From the NCBI GenBank assembly GCA_963749605.1, contig CAVVNN010000002.1:744001-808000 (forward strand): a stretch of DNA of 64,000 nucleotides, given 5' to 3'. The stretch is from CAVVNN01 sp963749605. GTDB taxonomy: Bacteria > Actinomycetota > Thermoleophilia > Solirubrobacterales > 70-9. Within the stretch, counting starts at the first letter, position 1. Each line of letters opens with the position of its first letter. Positions 25,032 through 33,786 of the stretch are shown here, in pieces. The notes below the pieces were generated by a model. It saw nothing but the letters and a program-made list of their open reading frames with translations, was not told the origin of the DNA and ran no database searches. Made by a program: the position numbers and the translations under genes.

Positions 25032-26138
25032 TCAGGCGATCTCGCGCAGCTTCTGGGCCTCGCCCAGGGACTGCAGCTTTTTGAGGCTCTGGTTCTCGAT
25101 CTGGCGGATCCGCTCGCGGGTGACGTTGAAGGTGCGGCCCACCTCGTCGAGGGTGCGGGGGTGCTCCCCGCCGAGGCCGTAGCGCAGTTCGAGCACGCGG
25201 CGCTCGCGGTAGGAAAGGTTCTCCAGCGCTTCCTTCAGCGCCTCTTTGGTCAGCAGGTCCGCGGCGCGGTCGAAGGGGGACTCGGCCTTCTCGTCGGCGA
25301 TGAACTGGCCGAACTCCGACTCCTCCTCGTCGCCGACCGGCTTCTCGAGCGAGACCGGGGCCTGGGCGGAGCGCTTGATCGAGTCGACCTCCTCGGGGTC
25401 GATCCCGGTCACCTCGGCGATCTCCTCGGGCGTCGGCTCGCGGCCCAGCTCGGTGACCAGCTTGCGCTCGGCGCGGCCGATCTTGTTCAGCTTCTCGACC
25501 ACGTGGACCGGGATGCGGATCGTGCGCGCCTTGTCGGCGAGGGCGCGGGCGATCGCCTGGCGGATCCACCAGGTCGCGTAGGTGGAGAACTTGAAGCCCT
25601 TGCGGTAGTCGAACTTCTCCGCCGCGCGGACCAGGCCCAGCGTCCCCTCCTGGATCAGGTCGAGGAAGGGGAGGCCCTGGTTGCGATAGTTCTTGGCGAT
25701 CGAGACGACCAGGCGCAGGTTGGACTCGACCATTTTCTGCTTCGCGTCGAGGTCGCCGCGCTCGATCCGCTTGGCGAGTTCGACCTCCTCCGCCGCGGTC
25801 AGCAGGCGGACTTTGCCGATGTCCTTGAGGAACAGCTGCAGGCTGTCCGTGGTCATGTCGGGTTTCAGGTCAAGCGCCTGTTTCTGGCGCCGCCGCCCTT
25901 TTTTCCCGGTGTCGGCCGGCATCGCGTCCGCGGCGGCTTTCTGGGCCGGGTCCATGTCCTCGACCAGCTCGATCCCCGACTTCTCGAGGTGCCCGTAAAG
26001 GTCCTCGACGTCGGACTCGTCCAGGTCGACCTCCGAGACCGCCGAGGCGATGTCGCCGAAGGTCAGCACCCCCAGCTGCTGCCCCCTCGTGACCAGGCCT
26101 TTGACCTCCTCCATCTCTTGAAGCTCAGCTACCAGCAT
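25032..26138 (-). CDS. rpoD: Principal RNA polymerase sigma factor (RpoD/SigA type)
   Basis: 368 residues. Region 1.1-like N-terminus (LTFGDIASAVSEVDLDESDV) is followed by a basic linker. Regions 1.2-2.4 include SIAKNYRNQGLPFLDLIQEG and FSTYATWWIRQAIARALADK. Region 3 reads NKIGRAERKLVTELGREPTP, and region 4.2 has TLDEVGRTFNVTRERIRQIE. All parts of a primary sigma factor are present. It directs housekeeping transcription. It is upstream of the pilus motor genes on the same strand. Confidence 0.95.
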   Translation of the reverse strand: MLVAELQEMEEVKGLVTRGQQLGVLTFGDIASAVSEVDLDESDVEDLYGHLEKSGIELVEDMDPAQKAAADAMPADTGKKGRRRQKQALDLKPDMTTDSLQLFLKDIGKVRLLTAAEEVELAKRIERGDLDAKQKMVESNLRLVVSIAKNYRNQGLPFLDLIQEGTLGLVRAAEKFDYRKGFKFSTYATWWIRQAIARALADKARTIRIPVHVVEKLNKIGRAERKLVTELGREPTPEEIAEVTGIDPEEVDSIKRSAQAPVSLEKPVGDEEESEFGQFIADEKAESPFDRAADLLTKEALKEALENLSYRERRVLELRYGLGGEHPRTLDEVGRTFNVTRERIRQIENQSLKKLQSLGEAQKLREIA

Positions 26139-26189
26139 CCTGTCTCGACTCGTTTCCTTGCGCTAGATGGTTTAGTCCTGGCATGAAAA

Positions 26190-26218
26190 GACCCCGCGCG
26201 CCGAAAAGTCGCGGAGTC
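26190..26218 (-). terminator. Hairpin with U-tract in the rpoD leader
   Basis: On the minus strand GACTCCGCG pairs with CGCGGGGTC across an 11-nt loop (9 bp, one G-U) and is followed at once by TTTTC. That looks like an intrinsic terminator pointing towards rpoD, whose start codon is ~50 nt downstream. No upstream gene on this strand needs terminating, since the neighbour is divergent. It may be an attenuator or just a leader hairpin. Confidence 0.45.
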
Positions 26219-26241
26219 AAACGCCTGTTCGCATGGTAGTC

Positions 26242-26258
26242 GCTTCAGTTTCTGAAGT
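26242..26258. promoter_or_regulatory. Palindrome just upstream of the YihY/BrkB gene
   Basis: GCTTCA-GTTTC-TGAAGT lies immediately before the ATG at 26261. Ten of the twelve arm positions form a perfect repeat, and the architecture equals that of the site at 3088-3104. It could be an operator or affect translation, since it occupies the ribosome-site position. Confidence 0.35.
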
Positions 26259-26260
26259 CA

Positions 26261-27136
26261 ATGCCCAATTCCATCCGCCATCCCCGTCCCTGGCTGCGCG
26301 CCTTCTGGCAGCGCGCCTACCGCGAGAACGTCACCGGGCTCTCGGCGATGGTCGCCTACAACCTGATGCTGGCGGTCTTCCCCTTCGCCCTGCTCGTCCT
26401 CTTCGTCTTCGGCCAGGTGCTGAAGATCCATGGCGTCGAGACCAGCGTCACGGGCGACCTGCAGCGCCTCTTCCCCAACGTCGAGCAGCACACCCTCACC
26501 GACGTGCTCGACCGCATCCAGGAAAACTCGACCACGATCGGGATCGCCGCCTTCCTCGGCTCGCTCTGGATCGGCGCCTCCTTCTGGGGGGCGATGGACA
26601 CCGCCTTCGGCCACATCTACCACGTGCAGACCCGCGGCTGGCTCGAGCAGAAGCGCTTCTCCTTCGCGATGCTGGCGGTGGTGCTGCTCTTCATCGCCGC
26701 CAGCATCTTCCTGCCGGCGTTCGAGAGCGCCGTCGTCTCCAGCACCGACCGCCTCCCCTTCGGCCTCTCCCACTTCAAGGCGATCGACACCGCCCTGCTG
26801 CTCGGGGCGGCGCTGCTGATCACGTTCCTGATCTGCTGCGTGATCTTCTGGGCGGTGCCGAAAGGCCACATGCCATGGCGGGCGGTCTGGCCGGGAGCGG
26901 CCTTCGTCACCGTCACCGCGGGCCTCGCCAACTGGCTCTTCCCGATTTACCTGACCAACGTCTCCAGCCTCTCGCGCTTCGGCTCGACCCTCGGCTTCAT
27001 CCTGATCGCCCTGCTCTGGTTCTACGTGCTCAGCCTGTTCCTGCTGACCGGCGCGGTGATCAACTCGCTGCGCTACGAGCTGCACGACACCGGCGAGCTG
27101 CCCTATGCGCGGGCGGCGCCCGGCCCCGACCGCTAG
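26261..27136 (+). CDS. YihY/BrkB-family inner membrane protein
   Basis: 291 residues with about six hydrophobic segments. NVTGLSAMVAYNLMLAVFPF at the N-terminus is the conserved YihY motif. Later come WIGASFWGAMDTAFGHIYHV and, near the C-terminus, LIALLWFYVLSLFLLTGAVI, also family signatures. Function of the family is not settled; it was once called ribonuclease BN by mistake. Divergent from rpoD. A strong imperfect hairpin follows the stop. Confidence 0.92.
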   Translation: MPNSIRHPRPWLRAFWQRAYRENVTGLSAMVAYNLMLAVFPFALLVLFVFGQVLKIHGVETSVTGDLQRLFPNVEQHTLTDVLDRIQENSTTIGIAAFLGSLWIGASFWGAMDTAFGHIYHVQTRGWLEQKRFSFAMLAVVLLFIAASIFLPAFESAVVSSTDRLPFGLSHFKAIDTALLLGAALLITFLICCVIFWAVPKGHMPWRAVWPGAAFVTVTAGLANWLFPIYLTNVSSLSRFGSTLGFILIALLWFYVLSLFLLTGAVINSLRYELHDTGELPYARAAPGPDR

Positions 27137-27148
27137 AGCGCGCGCATT

Positions 27149-27183
27149 GGCGCTTTGTTCGGCATATAGCCGACAAAGGCGCC
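27149..27183 (+). terminator. Hairpin downstream of the YihY/BrkB gene
   Basis: Imperfect inverted repeat: GGCGCTTTGTTCGGC, then ATATA, then GCCGACAAAGGCGCC, with two single-base bulges. It sits 12 bp after the stop and ahead of the glycosyl hydrolase gene. Probable terminator without a U-run. Confidence 0.6.
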
Positions 27184-27216
27184 CACCACGCCATCGGCGC
27201 AGGCTATGCTGCTGAG

Positions 27217-28722
27217 GTGATCGAAGTGCAGGGGCCTGTTCGGGGGCACGCCTGCGCCCGCTGGACTCTGGCGACGATGGCCGTGATGTGTGCCCTTCTC
27301 GTCACCGCCGCTTTGCCTGCGGTGGCGCAAGCGCGCCCTCTCCTCACAGGGCTCTCCGGTCTCGATAACTACAAACCGCTTGCCCTCCAGCAGGCGAGCG
27401 CCGCCGGGGTCCGGCTGGTGCGCATATCGGTTCCCTGGGCCGGCGTCGCTCCGGACAACGAGCCGAGCAGCTGGCAGCCCGAAGACCCCACCGACCCCAA
27501 CTACAGCTGGGGCTCGATCGACTCCGCTGTGAAGGTGACGGTCGAAACGGGCCTCACGCCGGTGCTCACCATCGAAGGGGCGCCATGGTGGGCGCAAGGA
27601 TGTCGCCTACAGGGAGCTGCGAAGAATCGCCTCTGCGACCCCGATCCGTCTGCGCTGGCCGCCTTCGCCACCGCTGCGGCCACCCGCTACAGCGGCAACT
27701 TCAAGGGCCTGCCTCAGGTGCGCTACTGGCAGGGCCTCAACGAGCCCAACCTGAGCATCTTCTTCAACCCCCAGTTCGAAGGCGGCAAGGTGGTGTCGGC
27801 GCAGCTTTACCGCAAGCTGGCCAACGCTTTTTACTTCGCGGTGAAGTCGGTCGATCCGTCGAACCTGGTGCTCGCGGCGGGTCTTGGCCCGATCGCCCGC
27901 CCGCACCTGACGGTCGGGCCGATGCGCTTCGCCCGCCTCCTGCTCTGCATGCGCGGCCGCCGGCATCCCCATCCCACGCCGGGCGACTGCGAAGGCGGAG
28001 TTCACTTCGACATCTTCGACATCCACCCCTACACGACCGGCGGGCCCAAACACAAGGGTGGCCCCGACGATGTCGAGCTGGGGAGCCTTGGCAGGCTGCA
28101 GAGACTGCTGAGGGCGGCCGACAGGGCCGGGAGGATCAAGGGGCAGTTCTGGCACACACCGCTCTGGGTCACCGAGTTCTCCTGGGCCTCGAACCCACCC
28201 GACCCGGGCGGGCTGTCGATGTGGATCGATACGCGTTGGACGGCGGAAGCGCTCCACGAGGCCTGGCTCGCGGGGGTCAGCGACTTCTTCTGGTTCAGTC
28301 TGACCGGCTTTCTCTGGGAAGGACTCTGGAGCAGCGAAAACATCGAAACGGGGCTCTACTTCCGCGGTGCGACGCCCGCCGAAAACCGACCGAAGGAAGT
28401 GATGTACTCGTTCCGCTTCCCCTTCGTCGCCTACAGAGATCGACGCGGCATCTCCTTCTGGGGCCGCACGCCGACCAGTACGGGGGGCGAAGTCGCGATC
28501 CAGGTGCAGGAAGGGCTCCGCTGGCGGAACGTTTCGGTGACGCAGGCCGCTCCGGACGGGATCTTCCTCGGTGCAGTCAGGACGAGCTACGGGCGCGGCG
28601 ACCGCGGCAAGGTGAGGGCTGTCTACAGCGGTGAAAGCGCCGCCTATGGCGACCGCGAGAGGGCGATCCCCTTCTCACTGCATCCGGTGAGGGAATTCCA
28701 CCAGCCGCCCTTTGGCCGCTGA
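27217..28722 (+). CDS. Secreted glycoside hydrolase, clan GH-A (cellulase/GH39-like fold)
   Basis: ~501 residues from the GTG at 27217; an ATG at 27277 is possible. The N-terminus has a signal peptide (LATMAVMCALLVTAALPAVA, cleaved near AQA). The barrel shows RLVRISVPWAGVAPDN, WQGLNEPN (acid/base Glu after Asn, the clan GH-A hallmark), FDIFDIHPY and LWVTEFSWAS (nucleophile Glu). A small beta domain follows (residues ~410-500). It should hydrolyse an extracellular or surface polysaccharide; the substrate cannot be named. The open frame upstream of the start is antisense/overlap noise from the YihY gene. Confidence 0.82.
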   Translation: MIEVQGPVRGHACARWTLATMAVMCALLVTAALPAVAQARPLLTGLSGLDNYKPLALQQASAAGVRLVRISVPWAGVAPDNEPSSWQPEDPTDPNYSWGSIDSAVKVTVETGLTPVLTIEGAPWWAQGCRLQGAAKNRLCDPDPSALAAFATAAATRYSGNFKGLPQVRYWQGLNEPNLSIFFNPQFEGGKVVSAQLYRKLANAFYFAVKSVDPSNLVLAAGLGPIARPHLTVGPMRFARLLLCMRGRRHPHPTPGDCEGGVHFDIFDIHPYTTGGPKHKGGPDDVELGSLGRLQRLLRAADRAGRIKGQFWHTPLWVTEFSWASNPPDPGGLSMWIDTRWTAEALHEAWLAGVSDFFWFSLTGFLWEGLWSSENIETGLYFRGATPAENRPKEVMYSFRFPFVAYRDRRGISFWGRTPTSTGGEVAIQVQEGLRWRNVSVTQAAPDGIFLGAVRTSYGRGDRGKVRAVYSGESAAYGDRERAIPFSLHPVREFHQPPFGR

Positions 28723-28738
28723 CCCAGCACCCCGGAGC

Positions 28739-29626
28739 TCAGCGGGTTGACGCAAGCGCTGCGCGCAGCGCCGTGGCAAGCGGCATCGGCTCGATCCCGA
28801 AGAGTGCCATCGCAGAAGGGTCGGTGACCACGGTCTCGGTCGCCAGGCCCTCGATCAGGGGGCGGGCAACGCCGGCGTCGACGGGGGTGACGAGGCCAAT
28901 CCACAGCGAGGAGAGGTATGGGGTGAGAACGGGGACGACGATCCGCAGGGGCGGGCGGCGGCCCATCGCACGAGCCAGTTCGTCGATCATCCCGCCGTAG
29001 GTGGTGACGTCGGGGCCGCCGATTTCGATCTCGCGGTCGAGCGGGGCGCCGAGCTTCGCAGCCGCCGCCAGGTAGGAGATCGCGTCGTCGATCCCGATCG
29101 GCTGGGTCTTGGTCGTGACCCACTTCGGGGTGACCATGACCGGAAGGCGGCGGACGAGGTGGAAGACAGTGCGGAACGACTCGCTGCCGGCGCCGACCAC
29201 CGCGGCGGCGCGGAAGTAGGCGACGGGAACGCTGCCCAACCGCAGCGTCTGTGCGGTGGCGTGACGGCTGTCGAGATGCGCAGAACCCTCCCCCAGCCCG
29301 CCGAGGTAGACGATCCGCTTGACGCCGGCTGCTTCGGCCGCGGCGGCGAAATTTTCGGCGCCGGCGCGGTCGCGCGCGGCGAAGTCGGCGCCGGCGCCGC
29401 GGCCCATCGAGTGGACGAGGTAATAGGCGACGTCGACACGCTCCAGCGCGGGGGCCAGGGTGGCGGGGTCGAGGACGTCGGCAGTGCGCACGTCGCAGCC
29501 GATCCGGGCCAGCTCGGGATCTCCCTCCGGTCTCCGCGCCAGCGCCCGTACCTCCTCGCCCGCCTCCCGCAAGCGTGCGGCGAGCAGTCCGCCGATGTAG
29601 CCGGTTGCCCCGGCAACCCCGATCAC
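28739..29626 (-). CDS. NAD(P)H-binding atypical SDR family protein
   Basis: 295 residues. The N-terminal glycine motif GVAGATGYIGGLLAARL is that of atypical short-chain dehydrogenases. DVAYYLVHSMGRG and KRIVYLGGLGEG resemble the NDUFA9/DUF2867-associated family. No YxxxK catalytic pair is evident, so it may bind nucleotide without classic dehydrogenase chemistry. Convergent with the hydrolase gene (16-bp gap); 17 bp downstream of glpX on the same strand. Confidence 0.8.
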   Translation of the reverse strand: MIGVAGATGYIGGLLAARLREAGEEVRALARRPEGDPELARIGCDVRTADVLDPATLAPALERVDVAYYLVHSMGRGAGADFAARDRAGAENFAAAAEAAGVKRIVYLGGLGEGSAHLDSRHATAQTLRLGSVPVAYFRAAAVVGAGSESFRTVFHLVRRLPVMVTPKWVTTKTQPIGIDDAISYLAAAAKLGAPLDREIEIGGPDVTTYGGMIDELARAMGRRPPLRIVVPVLTPYLSSLWIGLVTPVDAGVARPLIEGLATETVVTDPSAMALFGIEPMPLATALRAALASTR

Positions 29627-29643
29627 GCCCCTACCGTAGAGGC

Positions 29644-30642
29644 TCAGCCGTAGCGCTCGCCGATGATCGCGCGCAGCTTGGAGCGATCGTGGCGGGCCTG
29701 GATGCGGCGGACGGTGCCGGAGCGCGAGCGCATCACGAGGGACTCGGAGGTGGCGCCGGCGCCGCGGTAGCGAACGCCCTGGAGGACGTCGCCGTCGGTG
29801 ACGCCGGTGGCCGAGAAGAAGACGTCCTCGCCGGAGCAGAGGTCGTTGGCGGTGAGGATGCGGTCGAGGTCGTAGCCGGCGTCGATCGCGGCGCTGCGCT
29901 CCTCGTCGTTGCGGGGCCAGAGGCGCCCGAGCAGCTCGCCGCCCATCGACTTCAGCGCCGCGGCCGAGAGCACGCCCTCGGGGGTGCCGCCGATCCCCCA
30001 GAGCAGGTCAACCGGGGAGCGGTCTGAGACCGCGAGCAGGGCGGCGGAGACGTCGCCGTCCTTGATCAGGCGGATGCGGGCGCCGGCCTCCCGGACCTCG
30101 CGCATCGCGTCCTGGTGGCGGTCGCGGTCGAGCATGACCACGGTGACGTCGCCGACGCTGCTGTGCTTGCGCTCGGCGATCAGCTTCAGGGTCTCCGGCA
30201 GGGGCCGGTCGAGGTCGAGCAGATCGGCGATTTCCTCGCCCCCGGCCATCTTCTCCATGTAGACGCAGGGGCCGGGGTCGAACATCGTGCCGCGCTCGGC
30301 GAGGGCGATCACGGCGATCGCGCTGGGCATGCCGAGGGCGCAGAGCCGCGTCCCCTCGAGCGGGTCGACGGCGATGTCGACCACGGGCGGGCTGCCGTCG
30401 CCGATGTGCTCGCCGTTGTAGAGCATCGGCGCCTCGTCCTTCTCGCCCTCGCCGATCACGACGACGCCTTCCATCGAGACCGAGTCGAGGACGAGGCGCA
30501 TCGCGTCGACCGCGGCCTGGTCGGCGGCGATCTTGTCGCCGCGGCCGACCCAGCGGGCGGCGGACAGCGCCGCCGCCTCGGTTACGCGAACGAGCTCGAG
30601 GGCCAGGTTGCGGTCGGGCTTGGTCTGCGAGGTCTCCCCCAT
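29644..30642 (-). CDS. glpX: Class II fructose-1,6-bisphosphatase
   Basis: 332 residues, normal length for GlpX. Motifs: VVIGEGEKDEAPMLYNGE, the metal-binding VDIAVDPLEGTRLCA, LDRDRHQDAMREVREAGARI and LLWGIGGTPEGVLSAAALKS. It dephosphorylates fructose-1,6-bisphosphate in gluconeogenesis, in the cytoplasm. Divergent from an F420-type oxidoreductase, 29 bp away. Confidence 0.95.
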   Translation of the reverse strand: MGETSQTKPDRNLALELVRVTEAAALSAARWVGRGDKIAADQAAVDAMRLVLDSVSMEGVVVIGEGEKDEAPMLYNGEHIGDGSPPVVDIAVDPLEGTRLCALGMPSAIAVIALAERGTMFDPGPCVYMEKMAGGEEIADLLDLDRPLPETLKLIAERKHSSVGDVTVVMLDRDRHQDAMREVREAGARIRLIKDGDVSAALLAVSDRSPVDLLWGIGGTPEGVLSAAALKSMGGELLGRLWPRNDEERSAAIDAGYDLDRILTANDLCSGEDVFFSATGVTDGDVLQGVRYRGAGATSESLVMRSRSGTVRRIQARHDRSKLRAIIGERYG

Positions 30643-30671
30643 CGACGCCGGAGGCTATAGGGTCGCGCGAG

Positions 30672-31604
30672 ATGGGGCGATGGGGACTGACTCTTCCGCT
30701 GCCGGGCCTGCGGCTCGCCGATCACGAGGAGCATGTGAAGCGGGCCGAGGCGGCCGGCTACACCGACCTCTGGAGCGGCGAGACGAACGGGCCGGACGGG
30801 TTCACGCCACTGGCGCTGAGCGCGGCCTGGACCGAGCGGGCCCGGCTGGGAACCGGGGTCGTCGGCGTCTTCCAGCGCGGGCCGGCGCTCCTGGCGCAGG
30901 AGGCGGCGGCGCTGGCCGACGCCTCGCGGGGGCGCTTCGTGCTCGGGATCGGCTCTTCCTCGGACCGGATCGTCGAAGGCTGGAACGGGATCCCCTTCGA
31001 GCGACCGCTGAGCAGGGTGCGCGAGACGCTCGAGTTCCTGCGCACGGCGCTCGAGGGCGAGCGCACGGCGAGCGGCTTCAAGCTGGAGACGGCGCCGGCG
31101 CAGCGGGTGCCGATCGTGCTGGCGGCGCTGCGCGGCAAGATGCTCGACCTCGCCGTGGAGCACGCCGACGGCGCCTTCACCAACTTCCTGCCGCTCGGCG
31201 GGCTGCCCAAGGTGACGGCGCAGCTGGAGGGCGCGCCCGAGGGCTTCGAGCTGCTCTGCCGCTTCTTCTGCCTGCCGGGCGAGCGCGAGGCGGTCGAGCC
31301 GCTGGCCCGCTTCATGTTCTCCTCCTACATCACGGTCCCCGTCTACGCCGCCTTCTACCGCTGGCTCGGCTACGGCAATGAGATCGACGCGATGATCGCC
31401 GCCTGGGAGGCGGGCGACCGCCAGGGGGCTGCGGCGGCGGCGCCCTGGGATCTGATCGAGGCGATGTTCGTCTTCGGCAGCCCGGAGCAGATGAAGGAGC
31501 GGATCGCCGCCTTCGTCGAGGGCGGCATCACCCTTCCCATCCTCACCCCGATCACAACTCCCGACAAACTCGGCGAGCTGATCTCGGCGCTGGCGCCTAA
31601 CTGA
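30672..31604 (+). CDS. LLM-class F420-dependent oxidoreductase
   Basis: 310 residues with the luciferase-like TIM barrel: WGLTLPLPGLRLADHEEHVK, TDLWSGETNGPDGFTPLALS, LGTGVVGVFQRGPALLAQEA, FVLGIGSSSDRIVEGWNGIP. The last is the conserved G-I-G-[S/G] loop. Such actinobacterial enzymes usually use F420. The substrate is unknown. The 3' end overlaps the convergent egtD by 8 nt. Confidence 0.88.
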   Translation: MGRWGLTLPLPGLRLADHEEHVKRAEAAGYTDLWSGETNGPDGFTPLALSAAWTERARLGTGVVGVFQRGPALLAQEAAALADASRGRFVLGIGSSSDRIVEGWNGIPFERPLSRVRETLEFLRTALEGERTASGFKLETAPAQRVPIVLAALRGKMLDLAVEHADGAFTNFLPLGGLPKVTAQLEGAPEGFELLCRFFCLPGEREAVEPLARFMFSSYITVPVYAAFYRWLGYGNEIDAMIAAWEAGDRQGAAAAAPWDLIEAMFVFGSPEQMKERIAAFVEGGITLPILTPITTPDKLGELISALAPN

Positions 31605-32589
31605 CCCGGGCGAGCGAGAGGGCGTAGTCCTCGGCCTCGTCCGTGAACCAGCCGCTCATCTCCAACCCCGCTTCCGCGTAGACCTCTTCGAGATGCTCGC
31701 GGGTGAACTTGGCGGAGATCTCGGTGCGCATCTCCTCGCCGGCGGCGAAGCCCACCTCCAGGTCGAGGTCCTCGACGTGGACCGTCTGGTCGGCGAGCGA
31801 GCGCAGGCGAATGTCCATGCGCGCCTCCTCGCCGTCATAGCGGGCGACGTGCTCGAAGGCGTCGAGGTCGAAGTCGGCGCCGAGGTCGCGGTTGAGGACA
31901 CAGAGGACGTTCTTGTTGAACTCGGCGGTGACGCCGAGCGAGTCGTCGTAGGCCGCCTCCAGCCGGGCCGGCTCCTTGACCAGGTCGGTGCCGAGCAGGA
32001 TCCGGTCGCCGGGGCCGAGCAGGGCGGCCAGCCGGGCGAGGAACTCGCGGCGGGCGTCCGGATAGAGGTTGCCGATCGTGCCGCCGAGGAAGGCGACCAG
32101 CCGGCCTTCGCCGCCGTTGAGGATCCGCTCCAGGTCGTGCTCGAAATCGCAGACGAGGCCGCGCACGAGAAGGCTGGGGTACTCGCGGACCAGGTGCTCG
32201 GCGGTCTCGTGGGTGATCTCCTCGGAGATGTCGACGGGGACGTAGGTGCCGAGGCAGCCGGCGTCGCGCATCGCGCTGAGCAGATGCCGCGTCTTCGCCG
32301 CCGAGCCCGACCCCAGCTCGACCAGGGTGCTGGGCGAACCGGCGGCGGTGTGGATCTCGGCGGAGCGCTCGGCGAGGATCGAGCGCTCGGCTCGGGTCGG
32401 GTAGTACTCCGGCAGCTCGGTGATCCGCTCGAATAGCTGCGAGCCGCGCTCGTCGTAGAAGTACTTCGGCGCCAGCTCCTTGGGCTCGGCCGCGAGACCG
32501 GCGCGCACGTCGCGCGCCATCGCCTCGCCGCCGTTGGCGGCGAGGTGGACCTCGATCGAGATCTGCTCTGTGGCGGTGCCGGGGTTCAC
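31597..32589 (-). CDS. egtD: L-histidine N-alpha-methyltransferase (ergothioneine biosynthesis)
   Basis: 330 residues. Conserved EgtD segments: LAPKYFYDERGSQLFERITE, YYPTRAERSIL and the SAM loop LVELGSGSAAKTRHLL; VAFLGGTIGNLYPDARREFL and KNVLCVLNRDLGADFD follow. It trimethylates histidine to hercynine with SAM. The upstream gene 11 bp away is egtB, which uses its product. egtA, egtC and egtE are not in the window. Confidence 0.93.
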   Translation of the reverse strand: MNPGTATEQISIEVHLAANGGEAMARDVRAGLAAEPKELAPKYFYDERGSQLFERITELPEYYPTRAERSILAERSAEIHTAAGSPSTLVELGSGSAAKTRHLLSAMRDAGCLGTYVPVDISEEITHETAEHLVREYPSLLVRGLVCDFEHDLERILNGGEGRLVAFLGGTIGNLYPDARREFLARLAALLGPGDRILLGTDLVKEPARLEAAYDDSLGVTAEFNKNVLCVLNRDLGADFDLDAFEHVARYDGEEARMDIRLRSLADQTVHVEDLDLEVGFAAGEEMRTEISAKFTREHLEEVYAEAGLEMSGWFTDEAEDYALSLARVS

Positions 32590-32600
32590 GTTGCCTCAGC

Positions 32601-33713
32601 TCAGCTCGCGTCTCGTGCGCAACGGAAGCCGGCGAAGATCTGGCGGCGCTGCGGCAGGTCCCAGTTGCGGAAGCTCGGGCGGATGACGCTGCGATGGGTC
32701 GCCCAGGAGCCGCCCCGCAGCACCTTGTAGGCGTCGCCGAAGAAGACCTCCGAGTACTCGCGGTAGGGGAACGCCTCGAAGCCCGGGTAGGGCAGGAAAT
32801 CCGAGGACGTCCACTCCCAGACCCGACCGACGCCCTCGAGGCTCGGGCGCGCCGTCTCCCACTCCTGCTCGCTCGGCAGCCGCTTGCCGGTCCAGCGGGA
32901 GAAGGCGTCGGCCTCGCTCCAGGAGACGTGGACGACAGGATGGCTCGGGTTGACCGGCGTCCTCCTCCCCATCGCGGTGCTGACCCAGCCTCCCTCGCCG
33001 TCGCGCTCCCAGTACAGAGGCGGCTCGGCGCCCGTATCCCCGATGAACTCGAGATACAGGCCGTTGGCGACCGGGGTCCGGTCGATCTCGAAGGGCGCCA
33101 GCTCGACCGCGTGACGCGCGCGCTCGTTGTCGTAGGCGAAGCCGTCGGGGCCGGCGCCGATCGCGCGCTCCCCCCCGGCGACCGGGACCATCTCGGGACC
33201 GGACGCAGCCGGCCCGGAGCCCAGCGCTGGGTCTCCCACCGGCTCGTAGCCGTCGACCATCTGCAGGAGCTGCAGCATCGTCTCGTCGTGCTGGAGCTCG
33301 TGGGCTAGCACCAGCTCGTAGACGAAGCCGTCGCGGAGCAGCGGGTCCTCGGCGTCGGGGCCGATCTCAATCGAGTCGAGCACCTCCAGCGTCCGCTCGC
33401 GGACGTCGCCGAGGTAGGCGCGCAGCTCGGCGTCGCGCAGGATCGGCAGCTCTCCGCGCGTCCTGCGCGGGTTCTCGATCGCGTCGTAGAAGCGGCCGAG
33501 GTCGCCGTGCAGCGGCTCGAGGCCGCCAACCGTCTGCACCAGCCAGAGCTCCTCGAAGTTGGCGATGTGGCCGAGGTCCCAAGCGAGCGGGCTGAGGATC
33601 GGCGAGTAGACGCTGTTCAGCTGCCCCTCGTCGAGGGGCTCGATCAGCCCCAGGGTCCGTTCCCGCGCCTCGGCGAGACGTTCCGCGATCGCTTCCTTGG
33701 AGCTTGCCGTCAC
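32601..33713 (-). CDS. egtB: Ergothioneine biosynthesis sulfoxide synthase-like protein EgtB
   Basis: 370 residues, somewhat short for the family (~420-450). The N-terminal DinB-like bundle has LAWDLGHIANFEELW and the iron-site motif LAHELQHDETMLQ. The C-terminal formylglycine-generating-enzyme fold has PVVHVSWSEADAFSRWTGKR, RLPSEQEWE and VLRGGSWATHRSVIRPSFRN. EgtB joins hercynine to a cysteine-derived sulfur donor using oxygen and Fe(II). It precedes egtD in a two-gene operon. The donor (gamma-Glu-Cys or Cys) cannot be told here. Confidence 0.92.
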   Translation of the reverse strand: MTASSKEAIAERLAEARERTLGLIEPLDEGQLNSVYSPILSPLAWDLGHIANFEELWLVQTVGGLEPLHGDLGRFYDAIENPRRTRGELPILRDAELRAYLGDVRERTLEVLDSIEIGPDAEDPLLRDGFVYELVLAHELQHDETMLQLLQMVDGYEPVGDPALGSGPAASGPEMVPVAGGERAIGAGPDGFAYDNERARHAVELAPFEIDRTPVANGLYLEFIGDTGAEPPLYWERDGEGGWVSTAMGRRTPVNPSHPVVHVSWSEADAFSRWTGKRLPSEQEWETARPSLEGVGRVWEWTSSDFLPYPGFEAFPYREYSEVFFGDAYKVLRGGSWATHRSVIRPSFRNWDLPQRRQIFAGFRCARDAS

Positions 33714-33786
33714 CTCGGTGGCGATGCGAAAACCCTAGCGAGGTCGGATTACCGGGGTGTGAGATTCGCCGGTAGGGTGCGCGACG

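Noticed and set aside
26233..27216. In-frame upstream extension of the glycosyl hydrolase through the YihY/BrkB gene
   Set aside because: The extension is the YihY gene read in another frame; the hydrolase has a proper signal peptide starting after 27217.
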